Shown here one piece after another: positions 17,419 to 28,994 of a DNA stretch of 64,000 nt (position 1 is the stretch's first letter; each line of letters opens with the position of its first letter). Position numbers and translations under genes: made by a program. This DNA is from JAGTVG01 sp963820995 (GTDB taxonomy: Bacteria > Bacteroidota > Bacteroidia > Cytophagales > Cyclobacteriaceae), in contig CAWGCL010000013.1 of the NCBI GenBank assembly GCA_963820995.1, positions 1 through 64,000 on the forward strand, given 5' to 3'. The notes under the pieces were generated by a model. It searched no databases, was not told where the DNA came from, and worked only from the letters and a program-made list of their open reading frames with translations.

Positions 17419-20400
17419 CTAATGCTTAACGAATTTTGAGTAGTATTTTTCATTGTTGGTATTTACTACTACTAAGTATACACCCCTGCCAAAATTAGAA
17501 ATATTTAGATTTAATTGATAATTATTTCCATTATTTCTCAGCTCATCTACAAGCATGAGCTTGTTATTGGAAATCTCATAAATCTGAACTTGTACTTTTT
17601 CAGTATTTCACAAGGTCAGGACTATTAAGTTCAATCGAGATGATGTCATCAGCCGGATTAGGGTAAATCAACAATCCATTTTCCGCTGTTAACAATTCCA
17701 ACCCGGTAACAGAATTTTGAAATACGATCTTAAATCTGTCTGGTCCAAAACTAAGCGAATCTAATTCATTTACCTCAAAAGTAAGAGAATCAATTTCTCT
17801 TAAATTTACTTCAGTACTTTTATACGAATCGACCAGGAATATCTCGTAAGCACTCTCAAACGACTCTAATTCTTCAAAATGCAAGGTATGCGTCCCATTT
17901 CCCACAGTGTAAATATCAAGTTTTACTTCTGTTTCCTCTTCCGGATTTGGAAGATAATTAATACACATTCTTCTCCCGGATTCTAATGTCGTAGCAAGAT
18001 TTACTGAATTATTATTCAGTTTATATCCGTCATAAAGCGGATCAAATTCAGCTATTGCATCTTCCTGAAATTTAATATACGTAAAATCGTTTCTTTTACC
18101 ATTTGACAACTTAACTACAAGGAGATTTGTTAATTCCTCTTCCTGTTCCCGGTAGAAAGCTCCTGTACCGGTGACTTTAGCAATTTCATTTATTGATAGA
18201 CCAGGACTCGACCCTATAGAAACTATGAAGAAACCTTGTCCTGATGCAATATTGCCATTGCCTAATGTTCCTACAGCTCCATTCCAGGTTCGATAAATGC
18301 CGGCAGCAAAATCCCTGACATAGATCGTATTTGAAATATTAGTTTTCGTCCAGCCACCTATGGCATCCCAATTGATCGTTGAAGGATATGGATTCCCCAA
18401 ATGGTTCCATCCATCATCAGCCGTTGGTCCACTATAGGTCACCGTGTAGTTTATGGTACCCTGATTAATAGGCCCGGTTAAATCCCATACCGTAGGATTG
18501 GTTTTCTGGAAAATCGCGGCAATATAACCTGTCCCAACATTTAGTGGAGTTGAAGGGGCAGAAACCGGAACCCAGCCCAGGTTCAAAGATCCGGGTACTG
18601 TTTCATCGTAATAATACATGGGTTGAAGCAATGGAAAATCATCCAGGAGGCCATTTATCGTTGCATTACTTGTGAATGAGCTTATGTGTCTCCAGACATT
18701 TTGTCCCTCACCACTCATATATCTTTGTATGGTGACATTGCCATTTACCACTGCCCCGGAAGGTAACCGGCCTATTCTGGCATTTCCAGTCGTGCCATCC
18801 GAAGTTGATAATAGGGTTAAATTACCTGATGAATTAAAAGTAGTTCCTGTATTGAAGTCCAGAGAGCCGGCCAGGTTAAGTGGATTTGTCAAAGTGACGT
18901 CTCCGCCACTTTTAAATACGGTAATATTATTAAAGGTAGAACCACCAGCTGCTATTTGTTGCGTTGCAGATCCATTTAGAGTAATTGTGCCATTATTGGC
19001 ATTAAACGTTGCACCTCCAAAGAACTGGATGTTCCCTCCTATGTTTATATTACTCGAAGGGAAGGTAGCGTCTGCTGTTGAAGTAATTTGCAGATCTCCT
19101 AAGGATAAGATGGTTGTACCTGAAATGACAGATGTTCCATCCAATATTAATAAGTCCATTTGTAAAAGTTGAAGATAGAATTGCTTGTTCAGGTTTCCTT
19201 TTAGTGTCAGGTCTGTTGTCCCTATGCTGAACGTCCCATCGCTAAAAGTTAAGTTTCCATTAATGGTATAATTGTTTGCCAGAGTTAATGTGCCTAAACC
19301 GTTTTTGGTTACATTATTAACTGCATTTACATTCGTGGAAAATTCTGGTCCGGATGAATAATCAGATCCGGGATTATAAATAATGTTATAAGAATTTCCA
19401 GAGGTGGAATTAATAGGGGAGGATGTCATCGAGCCATTAAGTCTTGTGATTGTTCCACCGGTGGCCATAGTCAGGGAACCCGTATTGTTTACCGTGCCTC
19501 CCAAAAGGTTAAGATTAGTTATGGTTATCGTTGATGGAAGATTCAATGTTGATCCTGTGCGATCCATGGTTAGGGTATTAATGATGCCACCTGTTAAAGG
19601 AATGCTGGCAGGCAAAGTTCCTGAATCCGTCACCAATAAGCTTGAAGAAGCATTCGAGTTAATATTTCCAGCAGTTCTTGAGTAATTCCCTGTTAAACTA
19701 AGTGCAAAACCATTCAAATTTATAGTTCCTGAAGTCTGAGTGAAAGTTCCAATGCTGAGGTTTGAACCCAGTGAAAAACCACCCGAAGCCCCAGTTCTGT
19801 TCAAGGTAAGGCTGGCTAGCGAAAGTTGATTCACAAATGTGATGGTTCCCAGATCCCCGGATCCCCCAACTACCATATTAGATGTTGTTCCTCCCACAAA
19901 ATTTCCGGTTCCGGTTTTAACACCATTTATTGTAAGTGTGTATGCATCTAATGCCAGGTTTCCACTTAATAATGATAAAGTAGCTGAAGCATCAATGGTA
20001 GGACTTACATTAAGTGTTACGCCGTTTGAATTATTTATAATAAGATTTACAGCATCAGTTACAGGATATCCATTTCCCAATTTCTGAGCTGCAGTTCCAT
20101 TATATTCTATAGTCGATCCGGCACTGAAGGTTCTCGTACCATCAACTCTTATGTTGCCAAGTGTTGTTCCAGATTGTATAGCCCCATTGGCAGTTGTTGA
20201 GCCTACTAGTATTTTACCGCCTGTGTTTAGGTTGAAAGTTCCATCTCCTGATAAATAGCCGGTTCCCTAGATCAACCGTTGAGCCATTTAATATGTAATA
20301 GTCGAATTCTCCATTATTAGATCCGGTCGTTGTGACGGTTTGTGTTGAGGATCCGGTGAAATTAAAATCTGCCTGAGCATTACCTGTTGTTAAAGTCCCG

Positions 20401-21422
20401 GGTGTCGTTAAAATAAAATCACCTTCCAGATTAATGGTGCCATTTGCATTCCGGCTTGGTATCGCCAGGACTCCGCTTGTTATGGATAAGTCCCCCGTAA
20501 TATTTAATGTTGGATCCCCTCCATTCCCAAAATAGGAAGTTCTTGTACTATGTAGATGAAAATAATAAGTCTCCATCCAATATTAAATGTTGCTGTGGCT
20601 GTATGAATTTCCAATAAAATGTTGCAGCCCCATCGATTATCAGATCACCACCGATATTACAAACATATGGCCCGGTAGATCTTGTCAAACGCAAGAGACC
20701 TGGATTTACCATCCTGTTGCACTTACAGTTAAGTTTCCCTCAATGTCAGTGAGCGCTCCATCTAAATCGATTGATCGGCTTTGCGAAGGACAATTCCAGG
20801 TAAAATTATAAAACGTCTGGTTAAGGCCGGCCGGGGCACCTGATTAGAGGTATATCCAGTAATTTCAATAGTTGAACCTGTTTCCCAGGAACCGCCTGGT
20901 ACTTCACCGGCTGTGGTTGTATATTTCAATTCAACTACACTTCCATTGTAATAGATTGTCGTAAAGTCGGATAAGCGGATTAGGAGTTCCAAAATCGTCT
21001 TCTACTGCAGTTGCACCATTGGATAATTTCAAACCGTCCATATACATCAAAGAAAGCATAAATCAAAAAAATCATTATAAATTATCAAATCATCGCCCGA
21101 TCCATCCTGAAGGTCAAGTGTCCCACCGCTGGCAATTTCAAGTGTGCCATATAAATCCACATAAATCTGATCCGCATGTTATAGTGACTCCGCTTGGGAT
21201 CGTCACAATGTCGTCTGGCTGTATTGTTATAACTCCATCAGTTTCATCAGGGTAGGTGCCTGAAGATGGGGTGGACCATGTTGATCCATTATATACTTCC
21301 CAGGTAGTATTGACGTTCCAGTTTCCTCCCCCGGTTCCATTTGACTGGTAATCTCCAGCTGTTTGGGCATAGATTATAGCTGAACAAAAAATTAATGTAG
21401 TAAATAGTATTAACTTCCTCAT
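17419..21422 (-). CDS. Second T9SS-sorted surface protein, tandem paralog, multiply frameshifted
   Basis: A paralog of the 12891-16871 gene, aligned end to end: signal peptide MRKLILFTTLIFCSAIIYAQ and GGGNWNVNTTWEVYNG head at 21422; the same Gly/Thr repeats; WRHISSFTSNATINGLLDDF; and LLIYPNPADDIISIELNSPD. Past the frame break near 17610 the tail reads QVQIYEIS..GRGVYLVVVNTNNEKYYSKF and ends with TAG at 17419-17421, completing the T9SS domain. At least four indels split it (near 17610, 20080-20270, 20580-20760 and 21000-21140), all between well-conserved blocks. Sequence error is likely; true decay of one duplicate is the alternative. Confidence 0.75.
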
Positions 21423-21495
21423 AAGCGTTTACCTACTTGTTGTACTTGATACGCAATTTAACTAAAATAAATTAAAACAATGTTGTTCAGACATG

Positions 21496-21503
21496 CAAAT
21501 ATA
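21496..21503 (-). promoter_or_regulatory. -7 box TATATTTG before the T9SS paralog
   Basis: The minus strand reads TATATTTG, an exact TAnnTTTG match, about 74 bases ahead of the ATG at 21422. A TTG lies further upstream but with a spacer (about 24) a little longer than the usual 19-21. Confidence 0.45.
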
Positions 21504-21671
21504 AATCTGCATTATCTTAATTTATAGCAACTTATTTGTGCTACATTGATAGATATGAATATCTGGTTATAAGTAACCCGGGCAACTATCTGTTATAGTC
21601 TTATTACATTTTCAAATGTGAAATGTCAAAATTATTGCCAGTTGATCTGTGTTAAATAACCAGAACTCGAT

Positions 21672-22961
21672 TTAGAGGCTCATATATGGTAATTTCCTGA
21701 TCTTATTTCTATAAACACCTTTTATGTCATATATTAAGGTATTCTTGTTCCCAATATTCATTAATTCCTCTTCAGTCATATTTAAGTATTCATCATGGCT
21801 GACTGCAATAATGATTGCATTATACTCCTGGCGCGGTTTGGAAACCAGATTAAAACCATATTCTTCAAATACTTCTTCACTATCAGCAAAAGGATCAACG
21901 ACATCCACATTGACTTGATAAGATTTCAGAAGATGAACGATATCAGCCACTTTAGAATTTCTTACATCACTAACATTTTCTTTAAAGGTGACCCCCATTA
22001 CCAGCACTTTAGCCAAAGTCATTACCAGATTCTGACTGATCAGATTATCAATAACTTCTCTGGCTATCCTTTTACTCATCCCGTCATTAATTCCCCGACC
22101 CGATAGAATGACTTTTGGATAATGGCCCAGTTCGTCTGATTTCCATGCAAGGTAATATGGATCAACTCCTATGCAGTGACCTCCTACCAATCCTGGGGTG
22201 AATGGCAGGAAATTCCATTTTGTGTTTGCAGCCTCCAGTACATCATAAGTATTAATGCCGATCTGATGAAAAATTACAGATAATTCATTCATCAATGCAA
22301 TATTAATGTCACGTTGAGTGTTTTCAATGATCTTGGCAGCTTCGGCCACTTTTATTGATGAAGCTTTATGTACACCTGCTGTTACAACACTTTCGTAAAC
22401 CTGAGCAACAGTATCCAATGATTCTGAACTGCAAGCTGAAACAACCTTTTTTATAGTTGTGAAGGTATGAACTTTATCGCCCGGGTTAATTCTTTCCGGG
22501 GAATAGCCAACCTTAAAATCCGTTTTGAATCTGAGGCCACTTGCTTTCTCAAGAACCGGAATACAATCATCTTCGGTACATCCCGGATAAACCGTAGATT
22601 CAAATACAACATAATCGCCTTTGTCCAGAGCATTTCCGGTACTCTCACAAGCCATAAGCAAGGCCTTAATATCTGGTTTATTATGACTATCGATTGGAGT
22701 AGGAACAGCAACAATGTAAAATGATGCTTCCTTTATTTCCTCCGGATCAGCCGTATAGGTAATGTCACATCCTTCAAATTCCGACTTGTCCAGTTCTTTA
22801 CTGGGATCGATGTTTTGTTTTAAAAGTTCAACACGGTCAGGACGGATGTCGAATCCAATGACTTTAAATTTTCTTGCCATTTCCAGGGCAACAGGTAATC
22901 CTACATACCCAAGCCCTACAACACAGATTTGTTTATTTTTGGATTTAAGATCTTCTATCAT
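21672..22961 (-). CDS. tviB: UDP-HexNAc 6-dehydrogenase (TviB/WbpO type)
   Basis: An intact 429-residue cytoplasmic enzyme. The Rossmann motif VVGLGYVGLPVALEMA is at residues 14-29; VPTPID and YESTVYPG-type loops follow (VAVPTPIDSHNKPD, VFESTVYPGCTEDD), then YSPERINPGDK, VAEAAKIIENTQRDINIALMN with the catalytic Lys/Asn region, and GLVGGHCIGVDPYYL with the nucleophilic Cys. This version of the Cys motif marks the TviB/WbpO branch that oxidises UDP-GlcNAc or UDP-GalNAc to the uronic acid, rather than UDP-glucose. It supplies an acidic amino sugar for the surface glycan. It is transcribed on the minus strand at the edge of the glycan locus, with its own -7 box. Confidence 0.9.
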   Translation of the reverse strand: MIEDLKSKNKQICVVGLGYVGLPVALEMARKFKVIGFDIRPDRVELLKQNIDPSKELDKSEFEGCDITYTADPEEIKEASFYIVAVPTPIDSHNKPDIKALLMACESTGNALDKGDYVVFESTVYPGCTEDDCIPVLEKASGLRFKTDFKVGYSPERINPGDKVHTFTTIKKVVSACSSESLDTVAQVYESVVTAGVHKASSIKVAEAAKIIENTQRDINIALMNELSVIFHQIGINTYDVLEAANTKWNFLPFTPGLVGGHCIGVDPYYLAWKSDELGHYPKVILSGRGINDGMSKRIAREVIDNLISQNLVMTLAKVLVMGVTFKENVSDVRNSKVADIVHLLKSYQVNVDVVDPFADSEEVFEEYGFNLVSKPRQEYNAIIIAVSHDEYLNMTEEELMNIGNKNTLIYDIKGVYRNKIRKLPYMSL

Positions 22962-22986
22962 TTTTCAGTCATTTTTAATAATGACT

Positions 22987-22994
22987 CAAATATA
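22987..22994 (-). promoter_or_regulatory. -7 box TATATTTG before tviB
   Basis: The minus strand reads TATATTTG 26 bases before the tviB ATG, an exact Bacteroidota -7 consensus. A TTTG in the A/T-run upstream is about 28 bases away, longer than ideal. Confidence 0.45.
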
Positions 22995-23129
22995 AAATGA
23001 AATTTCATAAATAAAAAAAATACAAAAAAAAATTACTATTCTACAATTTATTTTTTATTGAGAATTTCATAAACACGATCTATTCCGGATGAAAGATGCA
23101 AACGATAAATCTGCTCGTATAAAAAATAT

Positions 23130-23345
23130 CTACAGTTCCTTTATTTTAAATGATAAACTAACTTTGGTTCGATAGGCGACCACCTTATCTTTTTCGATTT
23201 TCAGGTCCTGGGAGATGACCTCTGCAATTCTAAGATCTTTAATGGATTGGCTGGCTTTTTCTATAGCACGTTTTGCAGCATCTTCCCATGATGTTTCAGA
23301 AGTTCCAATTACTTCAATGACTTTATAAATACTTGAATTAGACAT
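23130..23345 (-). CDS. Dodecin (flavin-binding)
   Basis: 71 residues matching dodecin along its whole length: VIEVIGTSETSWEDAAKRAI, with the flavin-stacking Trp, then EKASQSIKDLRIAEVISQDL and a closing strand VAYRTKVSLSFKI. Dodecins form dodecamers that bind and buffer riboflavin or FMN. It stands between tviB and galE on the same strand, but has no obvious link to sugar metabolism; its place here is probably incidental. Confidence 0.88.
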   Translation of the reverse strand: MSNSSIYKVIEVIGTSETSWEDAAKRAIEKASQSIKDLRIAEVISQDLKIEKDKVVAYRTKVSLSFKIKEL

Positions 23346-23465
23346 GATTATAGGAATTTGATTATTCTTATAAGTTAGGAATTATTCCCAAGATCTGAAA
23401 GAATTCATTACTATATTATGGAGAGGGACCAAGGATCTTAGCGATATTCGCTCAATAATCTAATG

Positions 23466-24496
23466 TCAATTTTTTTCCTGATTTAATTCCTGCTGCCACT
23501 TCCAGGCGCTTCGCATCATTTCTTCAATATCTCTTTGGGGTTTCCAGTCCAGTGTTTTTTCAGTGTAATCATTATTGCTATAAACGGCTTCAATATCACC
23601 TGCACGTCTTTGACCATAACGATAATTAAGCTTAACACCGGTTGTTTTCTCAAAAGCCTGAACAGCTTCAAAAACAGTTACACCATTTCCGGTCCCCAGG
23701 TTGAAGACCCCGTAATTCGATTTGCTTTTATTTTCGATTAGAAAATTCAAGGCTTTGATATGCGCAAATGCAATATCCGATACGTGTATATAATCTCTGA
23801 TACAGGTGCCATCTCTTGTATCCCAGTCATTTCCAAAAATTACCAGTTCAGGGATAATCCCTGAAGCGACCTGGGTGATCACAGGAACCAGGTTATTCGG
23901 GCGATTGATAGGATCTTCACCATTCAATCCTGTTTCATCAGAACCAACAGGATTGAAGTACCTGAGCGAGATGCCTTTTAATTCCGGATGGATATTGTAA
24001 AAACTTTCAATGATCCCTTCACCAATTTGCTTGGTATGGGCATAAGGGCATTCTGCCTGTCCCATTGGCGTATTTTCATCAACAGGTAAGGTCTCCACAT
24101 TCCCGTATACACTGCAGGAGGATGAAAAAATAAAATTGGGTATCGAATATGTTTTCAACACATTCCAGGATATTCAATAATCCATTAAGATTATTATCAT
24201 AATATTGCAAGAGGCATTTCTACAGATTCACCAACCGATTTCAAAGCGGCAAAATGAACGATTCCCTGGATGTCCTTATTTTCAGCAAAGACATTATTTA
24301 ATTCATCTTTATTCCTTAGGTCTATATTATAATTATGAATGGACTTACCTGTTATGGTTTGAATCCTTTCTAAAGTTTTGCTTGATGAATTACTATAATT
24401 ATCGATAGAGATTACATCCCAATCCGTATTACGAATCAACTCAATAATAAAATGTGAGCCTATATAGCCGGTGCCTCCTGTTACAAGTATTTTCAT
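23466..24496 (-). CDS. galE: UDP-glucose 4-epimerase (frameshifted)
   Basis: About 343 residues after joining frames. The start at 24496 gives MKILVTGGTGYIGSHFI with the NAD-binding GxxGxxG. The other marks are IVHFAALKSVGESVEMPL, FSSSCSVYGN (catalytic Ser), PYAHTKQIGE (Tyr/Lys pair), SLRYFNPVGSD and DGTCIRDYIHVSD. The enzyme interconverts UDP-glucose and UDP-galactose (possibly the GlcNAc/GalNAc pair), feeding the glycan locus. Two indels near 24160 and 24195 separate the pieces; YYDNNLNGLLNILEC is coded in the gap, so the protein is probably intact in the organism. It diverges from the exosortase gene, with 125 bases between the two starts. Confidence 0.88.
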
Positions 24497-24621
24497 ATTC
24501 AAAAATTTACATGCAATTTTAATTATTATGACCTGATTTTATTAAGAAAATGGATTTTAATTTATTAACCGGATAGCAAAAAGGTGATTCAAATTTTTAT
24601 ATTTACATCAAAATCATAAGA

Positions 24622-25162
24622 ATGTTTCAAACTGCCAGGGAAATAATATCCAACAGAAAAATACAGAGATTCCTTATATCGGCCTTTGTATTGTTGTTGA
24701 TCTGGGTGCTTTTCACTGTATTCTTCCCTTACACATTACATCAGTTGCATTACTGGACAATATACCCTCAGGCCCATATCAGTGCCTGGCTGTTGGATCT
24801 TTTTGGATATACAACACGCGTGGTACATTATGTAAACAATTGTATGGCATTACTCGAAATTAAAGATTCTTCATTGGTATGTGTTGGAACGGGTTGCAGT
24901 GGTGTTGAATTGTTCCTGATCTTTGCCGTATTCATCCTTTTGTTTAAGGGGCGATCTTTACGTTTTGCTATGGTATATTCCTTTGGGTATTGTCCTTATT
25001 GCAATTCTGAATATTATTCGAATTCTTGCCCTTTCCTTAATAGTTGTATATGCCCCGGAATATCTCGATTTTAATCATAAATACACCTTTACAATTCTTG
25101 TATATGGATTTGTTATAGGGCTTTGGTTACTTTGGATGAACAGGTATTATGAAGAGAAATAG
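24622..25162 (+). CDS. Exosortase (Xrt family; frameshifted)
   Basis: About 180 residues after joining two frames near 24950-24985. It is a polytopic membrane transpeptidase with the family's three catalytic residues in order: Cys in VGTGCSGVELFLIF, Arg in ILNIIRILAL, and His in LDFNHKYTFTI. About six membrane helices surround them. Exosortases cut CTERM-type sorting tails and are normally coded next to extracellular polysaccharide genes, as here. The likely substrate in this window is the PID-CTERM-like protein at 17240-17410. The subfamily (XrtF, XrtN, XrtY or another) could not be assigned by eye. The stop overlaps the next ATG by 14 bases. Confidence 0.85.
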
Positions 25163-25644
25163 ACAGGCATATCACAAATCTTTATTTCTTGTTTCGATTA
25201 TAATTTTGTTTATCATTTCTTATTTGCGATTTACTTTTTGGATAAATCCAAACTTTTCAGGTGAACCTTTATGGATCAAGATATCCGAAACAAAATCAGA
25301 CAATGATGTATTGCTCGAATTGAATGAAAATAATCAGATTCAAATTAATGATACAATAAGGGCCAAATCCATTGTCGTATTCTGGTTCTTGTTCACATTT
25401 GGCAATTTTTTCCTGATAAAGTCATGGCGGAATAGTAAAAAAGATATGGCATTATGGGTAATAACCTGGATTGGATTAACTATTTTGGTGATTGTTATTC
25501 ATGGGGATACATTTCATTCTAAGACCCGAACATATCTTTTTCGGATTGTTCGCAAGAATCAAAAATTTTCTATTATCTCCTTTATATACCGGGGTTCTAT
25601 TTATTTTTGCTAAATATTTTAATAGAATTGCAGAACGGGATTAA
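25149..25644 (+). CDS. Exosortase-linked small membrane protein (frameshifted)
   Basis: It starts inside the exosortase gene (14-base overlap), so the two are co-translated. About 165 residues after one frame change near 25510, which replaces an odd tail with HFILRPEHIFFG, LLSPLYTGVLFIFAKYF and NRIAERD. Three or so membrane helices: LFLVSIIILFIISYLRFTF, IVVFWFLFTFGNFFL, ALWVITWIGLTILVIVI. The layout recalls the small exosortase-system-associated membrane proteins coded beside XrtF in flavobacteria, but sequence identity to them is not established. It may help place the sorted substrate or the polymer. Confidence 0.6.
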
Positions 25645-25651
25645 TTAACTC

Positions 25652-26460
25652 ATGAATCCAGTGCAGAAATATAAATTACTGATCTTTTTACTATTTGCCA
25701 TTCTGGCTTCTTGCGTTTCAAACAAGAAAACGACCTATTTGCAAAGTGAATATGATCTTATATGGACCAGCACCACTGGATTCCATAACTTCGGAATATG
25801 AATGGTCCAATATCAATACAAATTACAGCATGAAGATGCTGTGAATGTCCAGATCAAAAGCTTGACTCCAAAGGAATATGACTTTTTTTCATTAGCGCTA
25901 CCAACAAATAATATAAATGTCGGTGGTAACCAGGGAGGTTCATTATTTGGTTATTTGATTGATGAAAGTGGGAATATAGAATTCCCTGTGGTTGGTAAAG
26001 TAAAATTGGGTGGATTAACACTTTTTGAGGCGGAAAGGAAAATTCAGAAACTGGCTGAAGAATATCTCGAGGAACCGGTTGTTCGAATTCGACTGGTTAA
26101 TTACCGTTTTACTGTTTTAGGAGAGGTGACTAATGAGAAAACTGTTAATACTTATAACAACAGGATCTCAATACTTGAAGCAATTGGACTGGCGGGAGGA
26201 TTAAGGGAATTGGCAGACGGTCAAATGTGAAGGTAATCAGGCAATATGAAAATGGTGTCAGTGCACATTACGTAAATCTTTTGCAGGAAGATCTTTTATT
26301 GGATTCTCCATTTTATTACGTACACCAGAATGATGTGATCATCGTTCCACCTCTTAAACAAAGACCGTTCAGAATATATTTTGGCCAAAACCTGGCCTTG
26401 ATTATATCGAGTTTGTCACTTGTATTGTTAACTCTGAATCTTATTGCCGTTAACCGGTAA
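25652..26460 (+). CDS. Wza-like polysaccharide export lipoprotein (frameshifted)
   Basis: The ATG at 25652 opens lipoprotein signal LLIFLLFAILASC with Cys21, then CVSNKKTTYLQ, typical of Bacteroidota export lipoproteins. The poly-export domain starts YKLQHEDAVNVQIKSLTP; IDESGNIEFPVVGKVKLGG and VNYRFTVLGEVTNEKTVN with an SLBB-like part (ISILEAIGLAGGL) follow; a C-terminal hydrophobic segment (IISSLSLVLLTLNLIAV) ends it. Three indels break it (near 25765, 25805 and 26225). The first two cancel: in the third frame GPAPLDSITSEYEW bridges the pieces. The protein forms the outer-membrane/periplasmic channel working with the Wzc-like kinase coded next. Confidence 0.82.
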
Positions 26461-26478
26461 TAATGCATAATAACCCTT

Positions 26479-28931
26479 ATGGCTACTGAAAAAGCGATAG
26501 AACCTGAAAAGAAAAATGAAGTTGAAGAAATTAAAAAGTATTTCTTCCTGGTTGTAAGAAGATGGTACTGGGTCGTGTCTTCTCTGGTTCTTTGTCTGGT
26601 GATTGCCTGGTTGATCAACAGGTATACGACCAAAACCTATAATATTCAAACCACTATTCTGAGTAAGAAATATGAACGTCAAAGTACCCGAAGTGCTTTT
26701 GATGCCATCCAGGGAGATGAGTATTTTTCAACGATCAAAGATATAAGCAGGGAAATTACCATTTTAAAATCCCGTACCATGGTTTCAGAAGCCATTTACA
26801 GGCTGAAATGGAATGTTTCCTATTATAAAAAAGGGCCGAATCAAAACAACTGAATTGTACCAGGGTAGTCCCATTGAAGTTTCCTATGATATTAACTCCC
26901 AGACTATCCCCAGGGAATTGGAATTTATCTGCAGGATCATTAGCCCTGAAATGTATGAAATCTCTGTTGAACATATCAAATGGGAGCCATTATTTGCAAA
27001 TAAAAAATTTAAATTCAGTGATACCCTCGATGTTGACGGATTCAAATTTTGCATAGTTAATAAAGTTCCGGAATATTATAAAGCGGAAAATCCTGAAATA
27101 GCATTTGTGATAAATAATGTTAACAGGCTGATCGGTAATTACCAATCCAAAATGAATGTTAGACTGGCTGGAACGAGGATCCGCAGTTCTTGTTATAAGT
27201 TTAAGTAGTCAGAATACATCAAAGGACATCGATTTTCTGGAAAGTTTAACAGAAGTAATTAATGAAAAATCCATAGAATACAAGAATGGACGGGCTGTAA
27301 AGACCATTGATTTTATTGATGGCCAGTTGGTTCATATTGTAGATTCAATGCGTACCCTGAGTTTCGACATGCAGGATCTTAAACTGGCTAACAGGGACCT
27401 CAGCATCGGATCCGGTAAATTATTTCAAAAGATCAATGATCTGGAAGAAGAACGATATAATCTGATACTTGCAAACCAGTATCTGGATTACCTTGATAAT
27501 TATATAAGGACAAAAAGTGAGCACGATGTTATAGCTCCTGTGACCATAGGATTAAATGCGAATCTTTTGAATAATCTCATCATCAAGTATGTTAGATCTC
27601 AAGATGGAACAAAAGGTAAAGAGTAATAAACTGGTAAATAAAAGTCCCTTATTTACACTTGAACAGGAAGGAAATGCTGAAATGATCGAGGAACTTGAAA
27701 GAAATATTCTTGGAAGCATAGAAAATATAAAAGAATCCAACGAGATATCCATTGTGGAAATGGATAAAAAAGTCGAATCTTTAATCAATTCAATTGATGA
27801 TTTACTTAGAGAGGAAAGGCAATACATGAATTTTGAAAGGGTATTCTCATTAAATGAAAGATTTTATACCCTTTTGTTAACCAAAAAAGCGGAAGCAGCC
27901 ATTGCCCAGGCTTCCCAGGAATCAGATTATGAGGTCCTTGACAATCCGCAGGTAGTAGGGATGCCTATCGTACCACAAGTAAGGAAAAATTATTTGTTGG
28001 CTATATTATTTGGAGCCGGGATACCGATTGGTATTATTATATTATTGAATTACTTAAATCCATATATCATAACCATTGAGGACCTTAAAAAATACTCACG
28101 TATACCCTTGTTGGGAATTGTTGGCCATTCACGAAGGGAATCTTCCTTAATTGTTAAAAGTTACCCGAAAAGCCTGATGGCTGAATCATTCAGAAAGTTA
28201 AGGGCCAACCTGAAATACATGTCAAATGGACAAATAGAGAACAATACGATATTGATCACTTCCTCAGTGAGCGGTGAAGGAAAAACATTCACTTCAACCA
28301 ACCTGGGTTATATCTATGCTTTATCAGGAAAAAAAACCTTGTTACTGGGTGCCGATATGCGAAAACCTGCATTTGATGAGTTTTTTGAGATTAGAAAGGA
28401 TGAAGGATTAAGCAATTATTTAGCCGGGGTATGCAGTTATGAGAAATTGTTGCACCAGGTATTGCTGGATGAGTTATTTGTGATCCATAGTGGCACAATC
28501 CCTCCCAATCCTTCAGAATTGCTTCTTGGTCAGAAAATGAATGAATTGATGACCAGGCTTAAAAAAGATTTCGATGTTATCATTATAGATTCACCTCCAA
28601 TAGGTATGGTGTCGGATGCTATTGAACTTCTAAAATACAGTAATGTTAATTTAATCATCGTAAGACAGAGAAAAACGCATAAAGACGCCATGTCCGATAT
28701 CAATCATCTTTATCTCGATAATAAGCTTGGATCATGTGCGGTGGTTTATAACGACATTCATTACTCAAAACTATCATATGGATTCGGTTATAGTTATGGA
28801 TATGGTTATGGATATGGTATGGATATGGTTATAGCTACGGAAATGGCAAGGGTAGTGGTTATTATGAAGAAGATCAAGATGTGAAATTGTCTTTTATCAA
28901 TCGCTTATTAAACCGGAAAAAGAAGATCTAG
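26479..28931 (+). CDS. Wzc-like chain-length protein and tyrosine kinase (frameshifted)
   Basis: Five frame pieces make a protein of about 815 residues. N-terminal Wzz part: helix YWVVSSLVLCLVIAWLIN, periplasmic coiled-coil region, then second helix NYLLAILFGAGIPIGIIILL. C-terminal BY-kinase: SLMAESFRKLRANL, Walker A SSVSGEGKTF, Walker A' LLGADMRKP, and Walker B DVIIIDSPPIG. A run of alternating Tyr-Gly follows, and after a last indel near 28815 the frame goes on YSYGNGKGSGYYEED and ends RLLNRKKKI at 28931. The tyrosine-rich tail is the autophosphorylation cluster that tunes polymer length and Wza engagement. Transcribed with the Wza-like gene. Confidence 0.85.
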
Positions 28932-28994
28932 TTTTTTCCACTCTCCGAACCATTTTTTCCACTTCCTGAAGTGTTTTTTCCAGTATCTACTGTA
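28932..28994 (+). repeat. Three 21-bp units starting TTTTTTCCA
   Basis: TTTTTTCCA occurs at 28932, 28953 and 28974, exactly 21 bases apart, directly after the kinase stop codon. A related TATTTTTTCC lies at 29129. The period of 21 fits two helical turns, or seven codons of a lost frame. Confidence 0.65.

Noticed and set aside
18672..20087. Plus-strand frames of up to 166 codons across the second T9SS gene
   Set aside because: Same kind of shadow: they mirror the repeat codons of the minus-strand paralog and have no independent motif.
24622..25162. Programmed frameshifting to explain split genes such as the exosortase
   Set aside because: Splits occur in around thirty unrelated genes, in both directions, without a shared slippery site or downstream structure.
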